Of a DNA stretch of 7,531 nucleotides, positions 1 through 5,921 are shown piece by piece. The stretch comes from Selenomonadaceae bacterium (lineage in GTDB: Bacteria > Bacillota > Negativicutes > Selenomonadales > Selenomonadaceae): assembly GCA_016286075.1 (NCBI GenBank), contig JAEERZ010000109.1, positions 1 to 7,531 of the forward strand, given 5' to 3'. Within the stretch, counting starts at the first letter, position 1, and each line of letters opens with the position of its first letter. A model generated the notes under the pieces. It was not told the DNA's origin. It searched no databases and saw nothing but the letters and a program-made list of their open reading frames with translations. The translations under genes and the position numbers were made by a program.

Positions 1-1
1 C

Positions 2-757
2 GACGGCACAATCTACAACGCGCTGGATCAAATGAATTTTTCGGTGGATGCGGGGGAATTCGTCAGCATCATCGGCTCGTCCGGATGCGGAAAAAGCTCA
101 ACCCTCAGCATACTGGCCGGCCTTCGGGAGCCGACGGAAGGCCAGTATCTGATCGACGGGAACGTCAGCCACGGGACGGGACGGAACCGCGGCGTCGTAT
201 TCCAGCATTATTCCCTGTTTCCCTGGATGACGGCGGAGCAGAATATCGCTTTCGGTATCCGTCAGGCTTTTCCTGACACGACGCAAAAGGAAGCCTCGGA
301 GATCGCGCGCGAATATCTGGAGAAAGTCGGTCTCGCGGGATTCGAGGACAAATACCCCTATCAGCTTTCGGGCGGTATGCAGCAGCGGACGGCCATCGCG
401 AGGACTTTGGCGATGCAGCCGGAAATCCTGCTGCTCGACGAGCCGTTCGGCGCCATCGACGCGCGCAACCGCATCCTGCTGCAGGACCTGCTCCTGGACG
501 TCCTCGGAAAAGAGAAGCAGCAGAAGACGATCGTTTTCGTGACGCATGACGTGGACGAAGCGATCCTGCTGTCGGATCGGATCCTGTTCATGGACAAGAA
601 GCATATCCTCGAGGAATTTGTCGTTCCGTTCTCCCGCCCGCGGAATCGGGAGCAGATCTTCCAGTCGCAGGAGTACATCCACATGCGGCAGGCCCTTCTG
701 GGCTGCTTCTTCCGCGGCTTGCAGGATAGAATCGGAGGGGAGGAGGTCGTCCTATGA
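2..757 (+). CDS. ABC transporter ATP-binding protein, SsuB/TauB (nitrate/sulfonate/taurine) type, 5' partial
   Basis: This is the cytoplasmic ATPase that powers an importer of the nitrate/sulfonate/taurine class. The reading frame is open from base 2, and ten residues precede the first visible ATG at 32, so the true start lies upstream. Numbering the 251 visible residues, the Walker A loop is G25-S32 (GSSGCGKS), the Q-loop glutamine is Q68 in VVFQHYSLFPW, the ABC signature LSGGMQQR is 122-129, Walker B ILLLDEP is 142-148, and the switch histidine is H182 in VTHD. All catalytic motifs are intact. Only the first beta strands of the family's usual 250-260 residues seem to be missing. The stop overlaps the permease start (ATGA), which implies translational coupling. 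The periplasmic-type binding protein is not visible and probably lies upstream. The family is clear, but the substrate cannot be read from the ATPase. Confidence 0.93.
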   Translation, partial: DGTIYNALDQMNFSVDAGEFVSIIGSSGCGKSSTLSILAGLREPTEGQYLIDGNVSHGTGRNRGVVFQHYSLFPWMTAEQNIAFGIRQAFPDTTQKEASEIAREYLEKVGLAGFEDKYPYQLSGGMQQRTAIARTLAMQPEILLLDEPFGAIDARNRILLQDLLLDVLGKEKQQKTIVFVTHDVDEAILLSDRILFMDKKHILEEFVVPFSRPRNREQIFQSQEYIHMRQALLGCFFRGLQDRIGGEEVVL

Positions 758-1695
758 CGACGGCAGTTATGCAGGAAAAGAAAAGAATAGCGTTTTCATG
801 GCCGACAGTCCGGACCATCCAGAGAATCGTCCCGCATCTGTTGTTCGCCGTGCTGCTGTGGCTGATCTTCACGCCGGGCGCCGACGACTCGACGCCGAAG
901 GGTGCCTTCCTGGCCATCCTGGCCATCGGCGAAGCAACCTTGCTCTTCCGAAGGAACTCCCGATCCCTGAGCGATATCATGGCAATCCTGTATCTGCTTT
1001 TTATCGTATGGGAAATCGGCACGACAAAAACGGACAGCGTGAACCTGATCCTGTATCCTTCCCCGGCAAAGGTTTTCTCGATATTCGCTTCCGACTGGCA
1101 GAAGATCCTCGACGGGATTTTCTCGTCGATGTACCTTTTAGGTGTGGGCTTCACGACGGCGCTGGTTCTCGGAATCCTGCTGGGCATTGTTACGGGCAGC
1201 GTGGCGCGTCTGCGTGATTCGTTGCTGCCGCTCGCGAAGGTCATCAGCCCGATTCCGCCAATTATCTACACCCCGTATGCGGTGGCCGTACTGCCGACGT
1301 TCGAGATCGCCTCAATATTCGTCATCTTCAGCAGTATTTTCTGGCAGATTTATATTCAGGTGGCGCTGAGCGTTTCGGGTATCGACCAAAAGCTTCTGGA
1401 TTCGGCGAAGACAATGAACCTTTCCGCAACGGCGATGTTTTTCCATGTGCTGTGGCCCTACTGCCTGCCGAATATCATGAAGACATTGCCTCTTTCCGTG
1501 GCGAACGCGTTCATGGTCCTGACCGCCGCCGAAATGATCGGTGCCACCTCGGGCCTCGGTTATTTCGTGCGGTACTACGCGGATTTTGCGGACTATACGC
1601 GCGTCATCGCCGGCATCTTCCTGATCGGTATTGTCGTTTCATCCTTGAATTACGGGATTGCCGAGTTGGAACGTAAAGTCGTTCGCTGGCATTGA
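754..1695 (+). CDS. ABC transporter permease, SsuC/TauC (BPD_transp_1) family
   Basis: This is the membrane channel subunit partnering the preceding ATPase. The ATG at 754 sits 7 nt after AGGAGG (741-746) and overlaps the ATPase stop. The 313-residue protein has about seven or eight hydrophobic segments: roughly 25-40, 51-65, 73-88, 126-148, 157-181, 184-206, 240-262 and 284-300. The cytoplasmic EAA-type loop that docks on the ATPase is at about 210-240 (DQKLLDSAKTMNLSATAMFF, then WPYCLPNI), followed by AAEMIGATSGLGYFV, which is typical of SsuC/TauC/NrtB permeases. A YPSPAKVFSIF segment near 101-111 matches the usual P-S-P region before the core. Classic SsuC proteins are about 260 residues, so the 50-60 extra N-terminal residues form additional membrane segments. 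It is followed 47 nt later by an intrinsic terminator, so it is the last gene of the importer operon. The substrate is unknown; sulfonate or another small organic anion is a family-based guess. Confidence 0.92.
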   Translation: MTTAVMQEKKRIAFSWPTVRTIQRIVPHLLFAVLLWLIFTPGADDSTPKGAFLAILAIGEATLLFRRNSRSLSDIMAILYLLFIVWEIGTTKTDSVNLILYPSPAKVFSIFASDWQKILDGIFSSMYLLGVGFTTALVLGILLGIVTGSVARLRDSLLPLAKVISPIPPIIYTPYAVAVLPTFEIASIFVIFSSIFWQIYIQVALSVSGIDQKLLDSAKTMNLSATAMFFHVLWPYCLPNIMKTLPLSVANAFMVLTAAEMIGATSGLGYFVRYYADFADYTRVIAGIFLIGIVVSSLNYGIAELERKVVRWH

Positions 1696-1742
1696 TATTC
1701 TGTTTCGGATAATAACAGGGGCTATTGGACTGCCTGCAAAAG

Positions 1743-1787
1743 AAAAGCTGTTCGCGAGGAATGTTCTTTCGCGGACAGCTTTTTCTT
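1743..1787 (+). terminator. intrinsic terminator of the ABC importer operon
   Basis: A 15-bp stem pairs 1743-1757 (AAAAGCTGTTCGCGA) with 1769-1783 (TCGCGGACAGCTTTT), with one G-T wobble and an 11-nt loop, and runs into TTTTTCTT. It lies 47 nt after the permease stop. This is a standard Rho-independent terminator and separates the importer from what follows. Confidence 0.9.
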
Positions 1788-2087
1788 ATCAAATCGCTTA
1801 TTTCGTTGTCAGCAGTCATTTTACGGTTTCGGAAGCGCTTGTTTTCATGATGGTACGCTGGTTCAAGCCGGGATTTTCCTCCATGCTTGCTGATGGTACC
1901 GCGTAAAATTATTTTTCTTCCGAAGCCGGACGCCGATGATCGCATTCGGTTGGGAAGCGGAGGTGTGCTCCAATGACAGTCTCTTGACGAGCATGAGCTG
2001 CTCCGCGCCCTTGCGTTCGTAAGACAAATAGAGGCTGCGCCTTCGTGAGCCTGCCGCACGCGAATGTATGAATGGATGCGAACGTCT
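1788..2087. other. intergenic stretch without a supported gene; possible decayed antisense coding fragment
   Basis: No open frame here has a plausible start, ribosome binding site and protein-like composition together. On the minus strand, one frame from about 2039 down to a stop at 1863-1865 reads like protein (RSLYLSYERKGAEQLMLVKR and onward), with codon choice like the real genes. It has no start codon with a ribosome binding site and matches no family I recognise. It may be the tail of a degraded gene, or chance. The rest of the stretch is unremarkable. Confidence 0.3.
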
Positions 2088-2753
2088 TTATTGCGGACGT
2101 TCTATTTTCCCGCGCGTCATTATGAACAATTCATCCAACCGCAGACCGGTTTTCAGCGCCGTGACCATTTCCTTTGTCAGCTTAATATCCTTGCGTTTAT
2201 TTACCCCTTTTAATCGAATCGTGGGATTGGTTCCTTCGACCAACAGGCGGTACCCCGTGGAAAGGTTGTTGAATTGCGTCTGATAGTATTCATACATTCC
2301 TGTATTGTTTTTGGACACTTCTTTTCCGCCGCCCGTGCTGCCGTTGCAGTTGGGGATTTGATATTCCAATTTCTTTTCATCCGTTATAAATATGATCGTA
2401 TGCCAATATACCAGGCTATCCATCCCTTTGGACGCACCCCATTTTGTCCCGTCCGCGATAATTGCGTCCATTCTGACGGTATCGCCGGTTTGCGTCACTT
2501 GCCACGAAGGATATAGGCCGAATTCCGTAAACGGCCGGTAATAAGTCGTCCTTTCCACGCTGTCCTTGTCTTTTTTGACGATATCCGAGTCTAATATTTC
2601 ATTGATTTCGGCATACGTCGCTTTCATATCTATTTGCGGTTTGTTTTGTGACGCTTGCTTCGATGAACTTTGACCTCCGCAGCCGACCAGCAGAAAACTG
2701 AGCAATACGGCAAACAATGCCCTCCATAATAATCCTCGCTTTAACAATGTCAT
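2088..2753 (-). CDS. uncharacterised lipoprotein
   Basis: The product is a predicted membrane-anchored lipoprotein of 221 residues. The N-terminus has basic residues (K5, R6, R11), a hydrophobic run at 12-23 and a lipobox LVGC with the lipidated cysteine at C25. A short polar linker (GGQSSSKQASQNK) follows, then a soluble domain with aromatic-rich stretches (TTYYRPFTEFGLYPSW near 70-85, then YEYYQTQF) and a lysine-rich C-terminal region ending in an alpha-helix-like segment near 195-210. I do not recognise the domain and assign no function. Frame, signal peptide and promoter all support a real gene. Its codons look more AT-rich than those of the flanking operons. It is transcribed alone, away from the corrinoid operon and converging on the importer operon. 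The start is ambiguous: a ribosome binding site at 2757-2763 is only 3 nt from the ATG but 9 nt from an in-frame TTG two codons later (2745-2747). Confidence 0.85.
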   Translation of the reverse strand: MTLLKRGLLWRALFAVLLSFLLVGCGGQSSSKQASQNKPQIDMKATYAEINEILDSDIVKKDKDSVERTTYYRPFTEFGLYPSWQVTQTGDTVRMDAIIADGTKWGASKGMDSLVYWHTIIFITDEKKLEYQIPNCNGSTGGGKEVSKNNTGMYEYYQTQFNNLSTGYRLLVEGTNPTIRLKGVNKRKDIKLTKEMVTALKTGLRLDELFIMTRGKIERPQ

Positions 2754-2756
2754 CAG

Positions 2757-2763
2757 CCTCCCT
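2757..2763 (-). promoter_or_regulatory. ribosome binding site that leaves the lipoprotein start ambiguous
   Basis: Read on the minus strand the site is AGGGAGG, then CTG, then ATG. The 3-nt gap to ATG is unusually short. The in-frame TTG at 2747-2745 is 9 nt away, a normal spacing, and would give a 219-residue protein with the signal peptide still intact. Confidence 0.6.
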
Positions 2764-2791
2764 ATGCTGTTCGTTCCTTCTTCCTGACATT

Positions 2792-2820
2792 ATTATACAT
2801 CATTTTAGGCCGTGTGTCCG
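2792..2820 (-). promoter_or_regulatory. putative sigma-A promoter of the lipoprotein gene
   Basis: On the minus strand a perfect TATAAT -10 box occupies 2797-2792. Exactly 17 nt upstream is CGGACA (2820-2815), which matches four of six bases of TTGACA. Transcription would start near 2785, about 30 nt before the start codon. The -10 box is strong and the -35 box is moderate. Confidence 0.6.
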
Positions 2821-2850
2821 TGGTAATCATGGAGTAGAATTCGGACATAG

Positions 2851-2991
2851 GCTGAATGGGGCAGCGGATATTCCTTGCAGCCAGCTTTCATCGGGGCGCT
2901 GTTCATCACAGTGGCCGCCCTGTCCGTCGGCGCTGGCGAAAAAAGAGGATATGACGGACGAGGTCACATAGAGGATACTAGTCTTAGTTAA
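2851..2991 (+). pseudogene. possible remnant of a membrane-protein C-terminus
   Basis: After an in-frame stop at 2848-2850, one plus-strand frame stays open for 46 codons to TAA at 2989-2991. It contains a transmembrane-like segment (PAFIGALFITVAALSVGAG) followed by a polar tail (EKRGYDGRGHIEDTSLS). This looks like the last helix and tail of a transporter, but there is no start codon or ribosome binding site and nothing homologous-looking upstream. The hairpin cluster begins inside its last codons. I cannot name the parent family, and chance is a real alternative. Confidence 0.3.
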
Positions 2992-3111
2992 GATTTTTAA
3001 ATCTTTACTGAGACTGCATGAGACGTCATTTGCGCCATAGGCGCAAATGTAGCCTGCGAAGCAGGCGTATCTCAGTTCAAAATTTCATTTAAAATTTTGA
3101 ACTGAGATACG
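2980..3111. repeat. compact cluster of four hairpins, candidate mobile or structured element
   Basis: Four hairpins lie almost end to end. HP1 pairs 2980-2996 with 2999-3015 over a TT turn (17 positions, one G-T wobble, one mismatch). HP2 pairs 3027-3036 with 3040-3049 (CATTTGCGCC/GGCGCAAATG, loop ATA). HP3 pairs 3052-3057 with 3061-3066 (GCCTGC/GCAGGC, loop GAA). HP4 pairs 3067-3085 with 3092-3110 (19 perfect base pairs, loop CATTTA). The two outer hairpins are AT-rich and similar in sequence: both hold TCTYAGTT on the left arm and ACTGAGA on the right. GATAC occurs at 2974-2978 and again at 3106-3110. No protein is encoded. The layout suits a miniature transposable or REP-like element, or a structured RNA. 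T runs after the stems are absent, so it is not a simple terminator. Confidence 0.6.
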
Positions 3112-3140
3112 TATGAAAACGTCGGATGAATAATTTCCTA

Positions 3141-3169
3141 TTGACAAACTATGTTTTGTGATTTATACT
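3141..3169 (+). promoter_or_regulatory. near-consensus sigma-A promoter of the corrinoid/transsulfuration operon
   Basis: A perfect TTGACA -35 box (3141-3146) is followed after exactly 17 nt by TATACT (3164-3169), one mismatch from TATAAT. Transcription would start near 3176, about 100 nt before the first start codon. A 5-bp inverted repeat ACAAA/TTTGT (3144-3148 and 3155-3159) overlaps the -35 box and spacer and could be an operator half-site pair, but it is short. The promoter is strong enough to imply that control acts after initiation. Confidence 0.8.
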
Positions 3170-3202
3170 GCGTTCATCAAAAAGAGCTGACCGGAACAAA
3201 CG

Positions 3203-3246
3203 GAGGCTTCGGAAATGTCGTATGCGTTTCCGAAGCCTCTTTTTTT
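3203..3246 (+). terminator. intrinsic terminator inside the operon leader (candidate attenuator)
   Basis: A perfect 13-bp stem pairs 3203-3215 (GAGGCTTCGGAAA) with 3227-3239 (TTTCCGAAGCCTC) over an 11-nt loop and is followed by seven T residues (3240-3246). It lies between the promoter at 3141-3169 and the start codon at 3280, so transcripts from that promoter must read through it. Only about 27 nt of leader precede the stem, too short for common aptamers such as SAM-I, cobalamin or T-box. A weaker alternative stem, CCTCTTT (3236-3242) with AAAGAGG (3250-3256), would open the base of the terminator. Confidence 0.85.
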
Positions 3247-3279
3247 CGGAAAGAGGAGAATACCAAGGAGTGATGAGCA

Positions 3280-3924
3280 ATGGCAAGAGAAGAAGAACTG
3301 CACAAGGGACTTTCGGATGCAGTCGTGGACATGGACGAGGATTTGGCGCGGGAACTGGCGCAGGCAGTTGTTGACGAGGGCTTCGATGCTTACGAGGCTA
3401 TCGAGAAGGGGCTGTCCGCAGGTATGGAGGAAGTCGGACGGCTTTATGAGGAAGAGGAATATTTCATTCCGGAGCTGCTGCTCTGTTCCGACGCGATGTA
3501 CGCGGGCATCGAGATCCTGCGTCCGCATATCAAGAAGCGAGAGGACAGCGTACGCCATACGGTGGTGATCGGAGTCGTCGAGGGCGACACCCACGACATC
3601 GGCAAGAATCTTGTAAAAATCATGCTGGAAAGCGCGGGCTTCGATGTGATCGACCTCGGGCGCGACATTCCCGCCGCCGATTTCGTCCGGGCGGCGGAGG
3701 AGCACAACGCGGAGATCATCGCGCTGGCGACGCTGATGACGACGGCGATGCCCGCGATGCGGGAAGTCCTGGAGGTCTTGGAAAAAGAAGCCAAGCGCGG
3801 GAAATTCAAGGTCGTTGTGGGCGGCGGACCGATTTCCCCGGCTTTCGCCGAAAAGATCGGCGCGGACGTTTACGCGGTGAACGCGGCGGAGGCGGCGCGC
3901 CTCGCGCGGGAACTTGTAGCGTGA
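3280..3924 (+). CDS. corrinoid (B12-binding) methyltransferase protein, MtaC/MttC/MtbC-like
   Basis: This protein carries a cobalamin cofactor that shuttles methyl groups between a donor-specific methyltransferase and an acceptor methyltransferase. The ATG at 3280 follows AAGGAG (3265-3270) by 9 nt. Length (214 residues) is typical for the family. Residues 1-90 form the helical cap domain (B12-binding_2). The B12 domain follows, with DxHxxG at D103-G108 (DTHDIG), where H105 would be the lower cobalt ligand. Further motifs are ALATLMTT (148-155) and VVVGGGPIS near 178-186. Family members usually read SxL in the middle motif; here the serine position is alanine (A150). The UroD-fold methyltransferase starts 13 nt downstream, the usual partner arrangement. 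No MtaB, MttB or MtbB substrate methyltransferase is nearby, so the substrate is unknown. Confidence 0.92.
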   Translation: MAREEELHKGLSDAVVDMDEDLARELAQAVVDEGFDAYEAIEKGLSAGMEEVGRLYEEEEYFIPELLLCSDAMYAGIEILRPHIKKREDSVRHTVVIGVVEGDTHDIGKNLVKIMLESAGFDVIDLGRDIPAADFVRAAEEHNAEIIALATLMTTAMPAMREVLEVLEKEAKRGKFKVVVGGGPISPAFAEKIGADVYAVNAAEAARLARELVA

Positions 3925-3937
3925 GGGGGTAACGGAT

Positions 3938-4960
3938 ATGAACGACCTTTCCCCGAAGGAACGCCTGCTTCGTGTTTTGTCGAAGCAGAGCGTAGACCGA
4001 GCGCCGGTGATTTGCCCCGGCGGCATGATGAACAGTGCGACGGTGGACGTAATCGAAAGCATCGGGCTGACCTTCCCGAAGGTGCATCCCAATGCCGACG
4101 CCATGACGCGTCTCTCGACGGCGGTGGAGGAAAAAACGGGCTTCGAGAATTTCGGCATCCCGTACTGTATGACGGTGGAGGCCGAAGTGCTGGGCAGTGA
4201 GATCGACTTCGGGACGCCCGTCTGCGAGCCGAAGATCGCAAAAGAACGGTACGCGGCCTCCGCCGACGTGGAAGTTCGTGACGTAAAGCAGCTTGTGCGC
4301 GAAGGACGCGTCGAGGCGATTGCGAGAGCGGGACAGACGATCGCGGAGCAAAATCCCGAAGTGCCCGTCATCGGCAGCCTGACAGGTCCAATTTCCACGG
4401 CCGCGTCCATCGTCGACCCGATGACGTTCTTGAAGGAGCTTCGCAAGGATAAGACGAACGCGCATCGCGTCCTTGATTATGTGACGGATTTTTTGGTAGA
4501 ATATGCGGGCGTATTGATCGAGAGCGGTTTCCCGGTCATTACGATTGCCGATCCGACGGCGACGGGGGAAATCCTCGGACCGAAAATGTTCGGCGATTAC
4601 GCGGTGCCGTATCTGAACCGGCTTGCGGACGCAATCCACGGACGCGGCGCGAAGGCCATCATCCATATCTGCGGGCGCATGGAGGCTGTGAAAAAATATT
4701 TGCCGCAGCTTCACGGCGATGCGGTCAGCACTGACGCGATGGTGAATCTGAAAGCAATCAAGGAGGAGTTCGGCGGCCTGACGGTCATGGGCAATGTCAG
4801 TACCTTCGCGCTCCAGTTACAGGAGCCGGAAACAATCCGGACGGTAACGGAAAAACTGGTGGACGATGGCATCGACATCATTTCCCCGGCCTGCGGACTT
4901 TCGACGAAGACGCCGGTGGGGAATATAGCGGCGATGACAGAAGTAGTAAAAAATAGATAG
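3938..4960 (+). CDS. UroD-family corrinoid:thiol methyltransferase, MtaA/CmuA-like
   Basis: This 340-residue protein of the uroporphyrinogen decarboxylase fold belongs to the MtaA/CmuA branch, which moves the methyl group from a corrinoid protein to an acceptor such as coenzyme M, tetrahydrofolate or another thiol. The zinc site H-x-C ... C of that branch is visible: H243 and C245 in IIHICGR, and C319 in SPACGLS. These residues separate it from true heme-pathway UroD, which lacks this site. The N-terminus (PKERLLRVLSKQSVDRAPV) is typical of the family. It begins 13 nt after the corrinoid gene, with a GGGGG-type ribosome binding site, and ends one base before the AGGAGG of the next gene. The acceptor cannot be told from sequence; coenzyme M is unlikely in a bacterium of this kind, so tetrahydrofolate or homocysteine is inferred. 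Confidence 0.9.
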   Translation: MNDLSPKERLLRVLSKQSVDRAPVICPGGMMNSATVDVIESIGLTFPKVHPNADAMTRLSTAVEEKTGFENFGIPYCMTVEAEVLGSEIDFGTPVCEPKIAKERYAASADVEVRDVKQLVREGRVEAIARAGQTIAEQNPEVPVIGSLTGPISTAASIVDPMTFLKELRKDKTNAHRVLDYVTDFLVEYAGVLIESGFPVITIADPTATGEILGPKMFGDYAVPYLNRLADAIHGRGAKAIIHICGRMEAVKKYLPQLHGDAVSTDAMVNLKAIKEEFGGLTVMGNVSTFALQLQEPETIRTVTEKLVDDGIDIISPACGLSTKTPVGNIAAMTEVVKNR

Positions 4961-4973
4961 AGGAGGGCTTTCT

Positions 4974-5897
4974 ATGATAACAGCGCAAGAAAGCATTACT
5001 GCGAAGCTCTGCTCCTTTGCTCGTGCCTACCATTCGACGATGGGCAGGGAAAAAATATTTGACGACTATCTGGCCTATGACATCATCGGCAGAGAGGAAT
5101 ATGCGCAGCTCGACGGACTCCTCCGTGAAGCGTTCTCCGCGCTTCCTACGCGTCCGCGCTACGGCTTTGAGAATGTTTGGCTTTTCGAGGAACTGGACCG
5201 ATGCTTCACGCCTGTGACGCTTTCACGTCTCGCGTTCACTGAGGAGGCTCTTGCGGCTTTTGTGCAGAAACACGGGCGTGTGCAGTATGTGATCTGCGGC
5301 GCGGGCATGGACACTTTTGCCTATCGCAACACGAATCCCGCACTGACCGTTTTTGAATTGGACAAGGCGGCGACACAGGATTTTAAGAAAAAACGGATCA
5401 AGGAGCTTTCGTGGAAATCGGCAGGGGAAGTACACTTTGTTCCTGTGGATTTTGAGCGGGGAGGGGTAGCGGAAGCGCTTCTTGCGGAGGGCTTTTCCCC
5501 TGCGGAACCGACGTTCTTCTCGCTTCTTGGCGTGACCTACTATTTGCCATACGATGCGCTTTCGCGTCTCCTGATGGACGTCGGGAAGATTGCAAGCGCG
5601 GGCGATCAGTTTGCGGTAGATTTTCCTGACGAGACGTCTGCTTCGCGAAATGCGCCGGAACGCATGCGGGATTTGGCAGCCATCACCGAAAGTCTCGGCG
5701 AACCGATGCAGCCGGGGAATACGTTGGAGGCAGTGTGGCAGGCATTGCACGAAGCCGGTTTCGGCATTCTCGAACACGAGTCTCCCGCCGGTATCCAGCA
5801 ACGCTTCTTCAAAAAGCGTGCCGGTCATCAAAAAGCGTTTGAAAATATCCACTTCGTTCTCGCGCAGAAGGAACGGAATAAAAAATACATGCATTGA
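4974..5897 (+). CDS. SAM-dependent methyltransferase, leucine carboxyl methyltransferase (LCM/PPM1, TIGR00027-like) family
   Basis: A class I SAM methyltransferase of 307 residues. The family hallmarks appear in order: the SAM-binding loop VICGAGMDTFAYR (106-118), the acidic end of strand two FELD (127-130) followed by KAATQDFKKKR, the PVDFE motif (157-161), and PTFFSLLGVTYYL (179-191). In eukaryotes the family methylates the C-terminal leucine of PP2A; bacterial members act on diverse, mostly unknown small molecules or peptides. AGGAGG (4961-4966) lies 7 nt before the ATG, and the gene sits 13 nt after the corrinoid methyltransferase and 24 nt before mccB. Placing a SAM methyltransferase beside mccB/mccA recalls Bacillus subtilis yrrT-mtnN-mccA-mccB, although YrrT is of a different methyltransferase family. 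Its codons look slightly richer in A and T than the neighbours'. The substrate is unknown. Confidence 0.9.
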   Translation: MITAQESITAKLCSFARAYHSTMGREKIFDDYLAYDIIGREEYAQLDGLLREAFSALPTRPRYGFENVWLFEELDRCFTPVTLSRLAFTEEALAAFVQKHGRVQYVICGAGMDTFAYRNTNPALTVFELDKAATQDFKKKRIKELSWKSAGEVHFVPVDFERGGVAEALLAEGFSPAEPTFFSLLGVTYYLPYDALSRLLMDVGKIASAGDQFAVDFPDETSASRNAPERMRDLAAITESLGEPMQPGNTLEAVWQALHEAGFGILEHESPAGIQQRFFKKRAGHQKAFENIHFVLAQKERNKKYMH

Positions 5898-5921
5898 ATC
5901 ATACAAATTGGAGGGAATCAT

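Noticed and set aside
1658..1906. Plus-strand 82-codon open frame running through the terminator after the permease
   Set aside because: It starts inside the permease gene in another frame, spans the intrinsic terminator and has no ribosome binding site.
2080..2102. 7-bp hairpin GAACGTC/GACGTTC as terminator of the lipoprotein gene
   Set aside because: On the minus strand it overlaps the last codons and is followed by GCATCC with no T run; on the plus strand a TATTTT follows, but no gene precedes it.
2971..3115. CRISPR array or tandem repeat
   Set aside because: The repeats are inverted hairpin arms, not regularly spaced direct repeats with spacers, and no cas gene is visible.
3128..3160. 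CymR-like or other sulfur-regulator box around the promoter
   Set aside because: The stretch AATTTCCTATTGAC and the short ACAAA/TTTGT repeat are suggestive, but I cannot match them to a reliable consensus.
3176..3246. SAM-I, T-box, cobalamin or preQ1 riboswitch in the operon leader
   Set aside because: None of the conserved core sequences is present, and only about 27 nt precede the terminator stem.
3163..4446. Long minus-strand open frame of 427 codons opposite the corrinoid and methyltransferase genes
   Set aside because: It is antisense to two clearly recognised genes, is rich in Arg, Ser and His as expected for a GC-driven shadow frame, and has no supporting motifs.
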